Shown here: positions 4,124-5,977 of the stretch, piece by piece | How positions within the stretch are numbered: position 1 is the first letter of the stretch | How the letters are laid out: the number at the start of each line of letters is the position of its first letter | Origin: Phycisphaerae bacterium | GTDB lineage: Bacteria > Planctomycetota > Phycisphaerae > Sedimentisphaerales > SG8-4 | Assembly: GCA_030614945.1 (NCBI GenBank) | Contig: JAUXAH010000121.1 | Location: 1 to 5,977, forward strand | DNA: 5,977 bases | Reading direction: 5' to 3' | Notes under the pieces: model-generated | Database searches by the model: none | Seen by the model: only the letters and a program-made list of their open reading frames with translations | What the model was told of the DNA's origin: nothing | Made by a program: the position numbers and the translations under genes

Positions 4124-5074
4124 ATGGGTTCGGTACCGGGCCGGGCAAAACGTCTCGAATCTGCTGTAAGCATCTGCTTATTAGCGATTCTTCTTCTTAT
4201 CGCCGTTGCGGTATTCATAAAGCAGATGCCCAAACAAAAGAAAGACCTGAGTTTTCTTCTGCCTTACGGATTCAAAACACTTTCAGAAATTGAAGTCTAT
4301 AACTCCGGAAATCTTTACGAAAAGATTAACGGTAAGGCCCCTCTTTATATCGAAGCTGGTTTTACAAAACTGTCCACTCAGAGATTTGTAAGCCAGGCGG
4401 ATGAAAACCTGGTGATGGAGCTCTATATTTTTGATATGGCCAGGACCAGAAACGCATTTTCGGTTTACAGCGTGCAAAAAAGAGCTGAAGTTGAGATTCT
4501 GCCGGATATGGAATTTGCATACAAAACCTCTAATGCGTTTTATCTTACGCACGGTGAATACTATATCGAGCTGATCGGCTTCTCTGAATCGGATGAGCTG
4601 CTTGCGGCAATGGCGGAAGTCACAAGGAAAATTCGCACGAACCTGACCGTTCACGATGATGCCGGTATACCTGAAATCGAGCACCTGCCCCAGGACAATT
4701 TGGTCCCGGGAAGTATTAAGCTTTATCTGGCAAGTGCCTTTGGCTTTGAAGAATTGACCGACATCTTCGCTGCCGGATACGAATTTAACGGTGAAACCAT
4801 CACGGCATTTTTGAGCAAACGACCCGGTCCCAAAGATGCCGAGGCAGTCGCAGAAAGCTATCGCAAATTTCTGATTGAAAACGGCGCCACACCAAAAAAG
4901 GCAGCCAATAAAAGTCTCGAAGGCAAAGTCCTGGATTTCTATGACACGACTGAAATTGTGCTTTCGATAGGGCCTTTTGTCGCAGGCATTCACGAAGCTG
5001 AAAATCAACGGTCCGCGGAGAATTTAGCGGTAATGCTTATCAATAAGCTCAGCGGGACAGCTAACAATGACTGA
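4124..5074 (+). CDS. Membrane-anchored DUF6599-like protein
   Basis: This 316-residue protein has no known catalytic motif. One hydrophobic helix (residues 14-32) follows an Arg/Lys-containing N-terminus, so it is probably held in the membrane with the bulk outside the cytoplasm. The body has two similar-sized halves. The first contains NLYEKINGKAPLYIEAGF (63-80), MELYIFDMARTRNAFSVYS (98-116) and a GEYYIELIGF strand (144-153). The second starts after a linker near 180-195 and includes FGFEELTDIFAAGYEF (206-221) and FVAGIHEAEN (285-294). These phrases fit my memory of DUF6599, often found beside DUF362 genes in planctomycetes, but I cannot confirm the match. The ATG at 4124 is preferred, with GGAG six bases upstream. 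An in-frame TTG at 4103 would add seven residues but has no ribosome binding site. The gene overlaps the next one by eight bases, indicating translational coupling. Confidence 0.8.
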   Translation: MGSVPGRAKRLESAVSICLLAILLLIAVAVFIKQMPKQKKDLSFLLPYGFKTLSEIEVYNSGNLYEKINGKAPLYIEAGFTKLSTQRFVSQADENLVMELYIFDMARTRNAFSVYSVQKRAEVEILPDMEFAYKTSNAFYLTHGEYYIELIGFSESDELLAAMAEVTRKIRTNLTVHDDAGIPEIEHLPQDNLVPGSIKLYLASAFGFEELTDIFAAGYEFNGETITAFLSKRPGPKDAEAVAESYRKFLIENGATPKKAANKSLEGKVLDFYDTTEIVLSIGPFVAGIHEAENQRSAENLAVMLINKLSGTANND

Positions 5075-5977
5075 GCAAAATGATAAAAAATTCGGGCGAA
5101 GGAAATTTCTGGCACGAACGGGCAAAGCGGGAATTTCGATTGCCGCCGCCGGCACAGTTGCATCTTTGCTTTATGACAGCAAGGGCCCAAAACCCGGAAT
5201 TGATGTCGAATCGCTCGTAACATTACCGCCTTTTTCGGTGCCGTCTGAAGAGGGCAAGACAATGAGCATTGTCAAAGGCGCCGATAGGAGAGCGACAGTC
5301 AACAAGGCGATAGAATTACTCGGCGGCCTAAAAAGATTTGTCAAGCCCGGCGAAACGGTTGCGATAAAGCCAAATGTCGCATTTGCGTCACCACCAATGC
5401 TTGGGGCTACAGCCCATCCTGAACTGGTGGCTGAGGTGGTCCGGCTGTGCTACAAAGCCGGGGCAAAGCGGGTGTACGTTACCGACAATCCTATTAACGA
5501 CCCGGCGAGCTGTTTTACATTAAGCGGTATCCGCAAAGCGGCAAGCAGAGCCGGTGCAAAAGTCATATTGCCAAAAGACCATCATTTCAGGCACACTACG
5601 CTCGAACGTGCCAAACTCATTAAGAATTGGCCTATCTTCTTTGCGCCGTTTGAGAACGTGGATAAACTGATTGGTATCACCCCGGTCAAACACCACGCCA
5701 GGGCCGGCGCTTCAATGTCGATGAAAAACTGGTACGGCCTTTTGGGCGGACGACGCAATATTTTTCACCAGGATATTAACACAATCATTGCCGAGTTGGC
5801 TATGATGGTAAAGCCGACACTGGTAATACTCGATGGCACCGAAGTTATGATGACTAATGGCCCGACGGGAGGCTCGGTTGCAGATTTGAGACGCGCAAAT
5901 ACGCTGATTGCAAGCTGTGATATGGTGGCGGCTGATGCCTATGGGTGCAGTCTTCTAAATTTGAAGGCCTCGGACCT
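5067..5977 (+). CDS. DUF362 protein with Tat signal (3' end cut by window)
   Basis: The first 303 codons are visible and the frame is open to the window edge. The N-terminus has a twin-arginine motif, GRRKFLAR (10-17, Arg11-Arg12), followed by a mildly hydrophobic stretch (21-36), as expected for a Tat-exported or Tat-anchored protein. The DUF362 body shows VAIKPNVAF (98-106), HPELVAEVVRLCYKAGAKRV (117-136), KHHARAGASMSMKNWYGLLG (209-228), LVILDGTEVMMTNGPTGGS (252-270) and SCDMVAADAYG (283-293). Some DUF362 proteins carry ferredoxin-type iron-sulfur motifs; none is visible in this part (only Cys127, 149, 284 and 294), though one could follow the edge. The start ATG overlaps the upstream stop region by eight bases, with only a weak GGGA upstream, so translation is probably coupled. 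The biochemical role is unknown. Its need for Tat export fits the divergent tatAC operon. There is no sign of decay. Confidence 0.9.
   Translation, partial: MTEQNDKKFGRRKFLARTGKAGISIAAAGTVASLLYDSKGPKPGIDVESLVTLPPFSVPSEEGKTMSIVKGADRRATVNKAIELLGGLKRFVKPGETVAIKPNVAFASPPMLGATAHPELVAEVVRLCYKAGAKRVYVTDNPINDPASCFTLSGIRKAASRAGAKVILPKDHHFRHTTLERAKLIKNWPIFFAPFENVDKLIGITPVKHHARAGASMSMKNWYGLLGGRRNIFHQDINTIIAELAMMVKPTLVILDGTEVMMTNGPTGGSVADLRRANTLIASCDMVAADAYGCSLLNLKASD

Noticed and set aside
4283..5008. 241-codon minus-strand frame
   Set aside because: It lies antisense inside the well-supported gene at 4124-5074, has no recognisable domain, and is explained as a shadow frame.

Overview
The window looks like chromosomal DNA from an uncultured environmental bacterium, most likely Planctomycetota (Phycisphaerae / Sedimentisphaerales-like). 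The pointers are repeat-derived phrases such as TKDYE and KANLLDVQMN, which I recall from that group, a DUF6599-like gene next to a DUF362 gene, and moderate GC genes set in AT-rich, repeat-filled spacers. This placement rests on memory and was not tested by a search.

Positions 1-1669 hold no convincing gene. They are a patchwork of short-period repeats: blocks of period about 9 built on TCTGTG/TCTGCG/TTCGTG cores, a 30-bp minisatellite (91-230), two diverged copies of a roughly 121-bp element with related inverted ends (313-433 and 592-713), several unrelated tracts that all have a 7-bp period, and three copies of a 57-bp unit (1143-1411). Inside this patchwork lies one near-consensus sigma-70-type promoter (857-884), followed by three tight tetraloop hairpins, a possible small RNA.

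Positions 1670-2755 (+) encode a lipoprotein-type nucleoside hydrolase. It ends convergently against the Tat operon with a nested hairpin terminator that overlaps the last codons of tatC. On the minus strand, tatA (3656-3931) and tatC (2815-3585) form a minimal twin-arginine translocase operon. Their spacer carries a 7-bp repeat tract between a Shine-Dalgarno-like AAGGTGG and the tatC start.

Divergent to tatA, on the plus strand, is a two-gene overlapping operon: a membrane-anchored DUF6599-like protein (4124-5074) and a DUF362 protein with a twin-arginine signal (5067 to the window edge). The two divergent promoters (TTGACA/TATAAT in both directions) have their -35 boxes inside a 19-bp inverted repeat with one mismatch. 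The Tat exporter and a gene encoding a likely Tat substrate therefore share one control region, which is the best functional story in the window.
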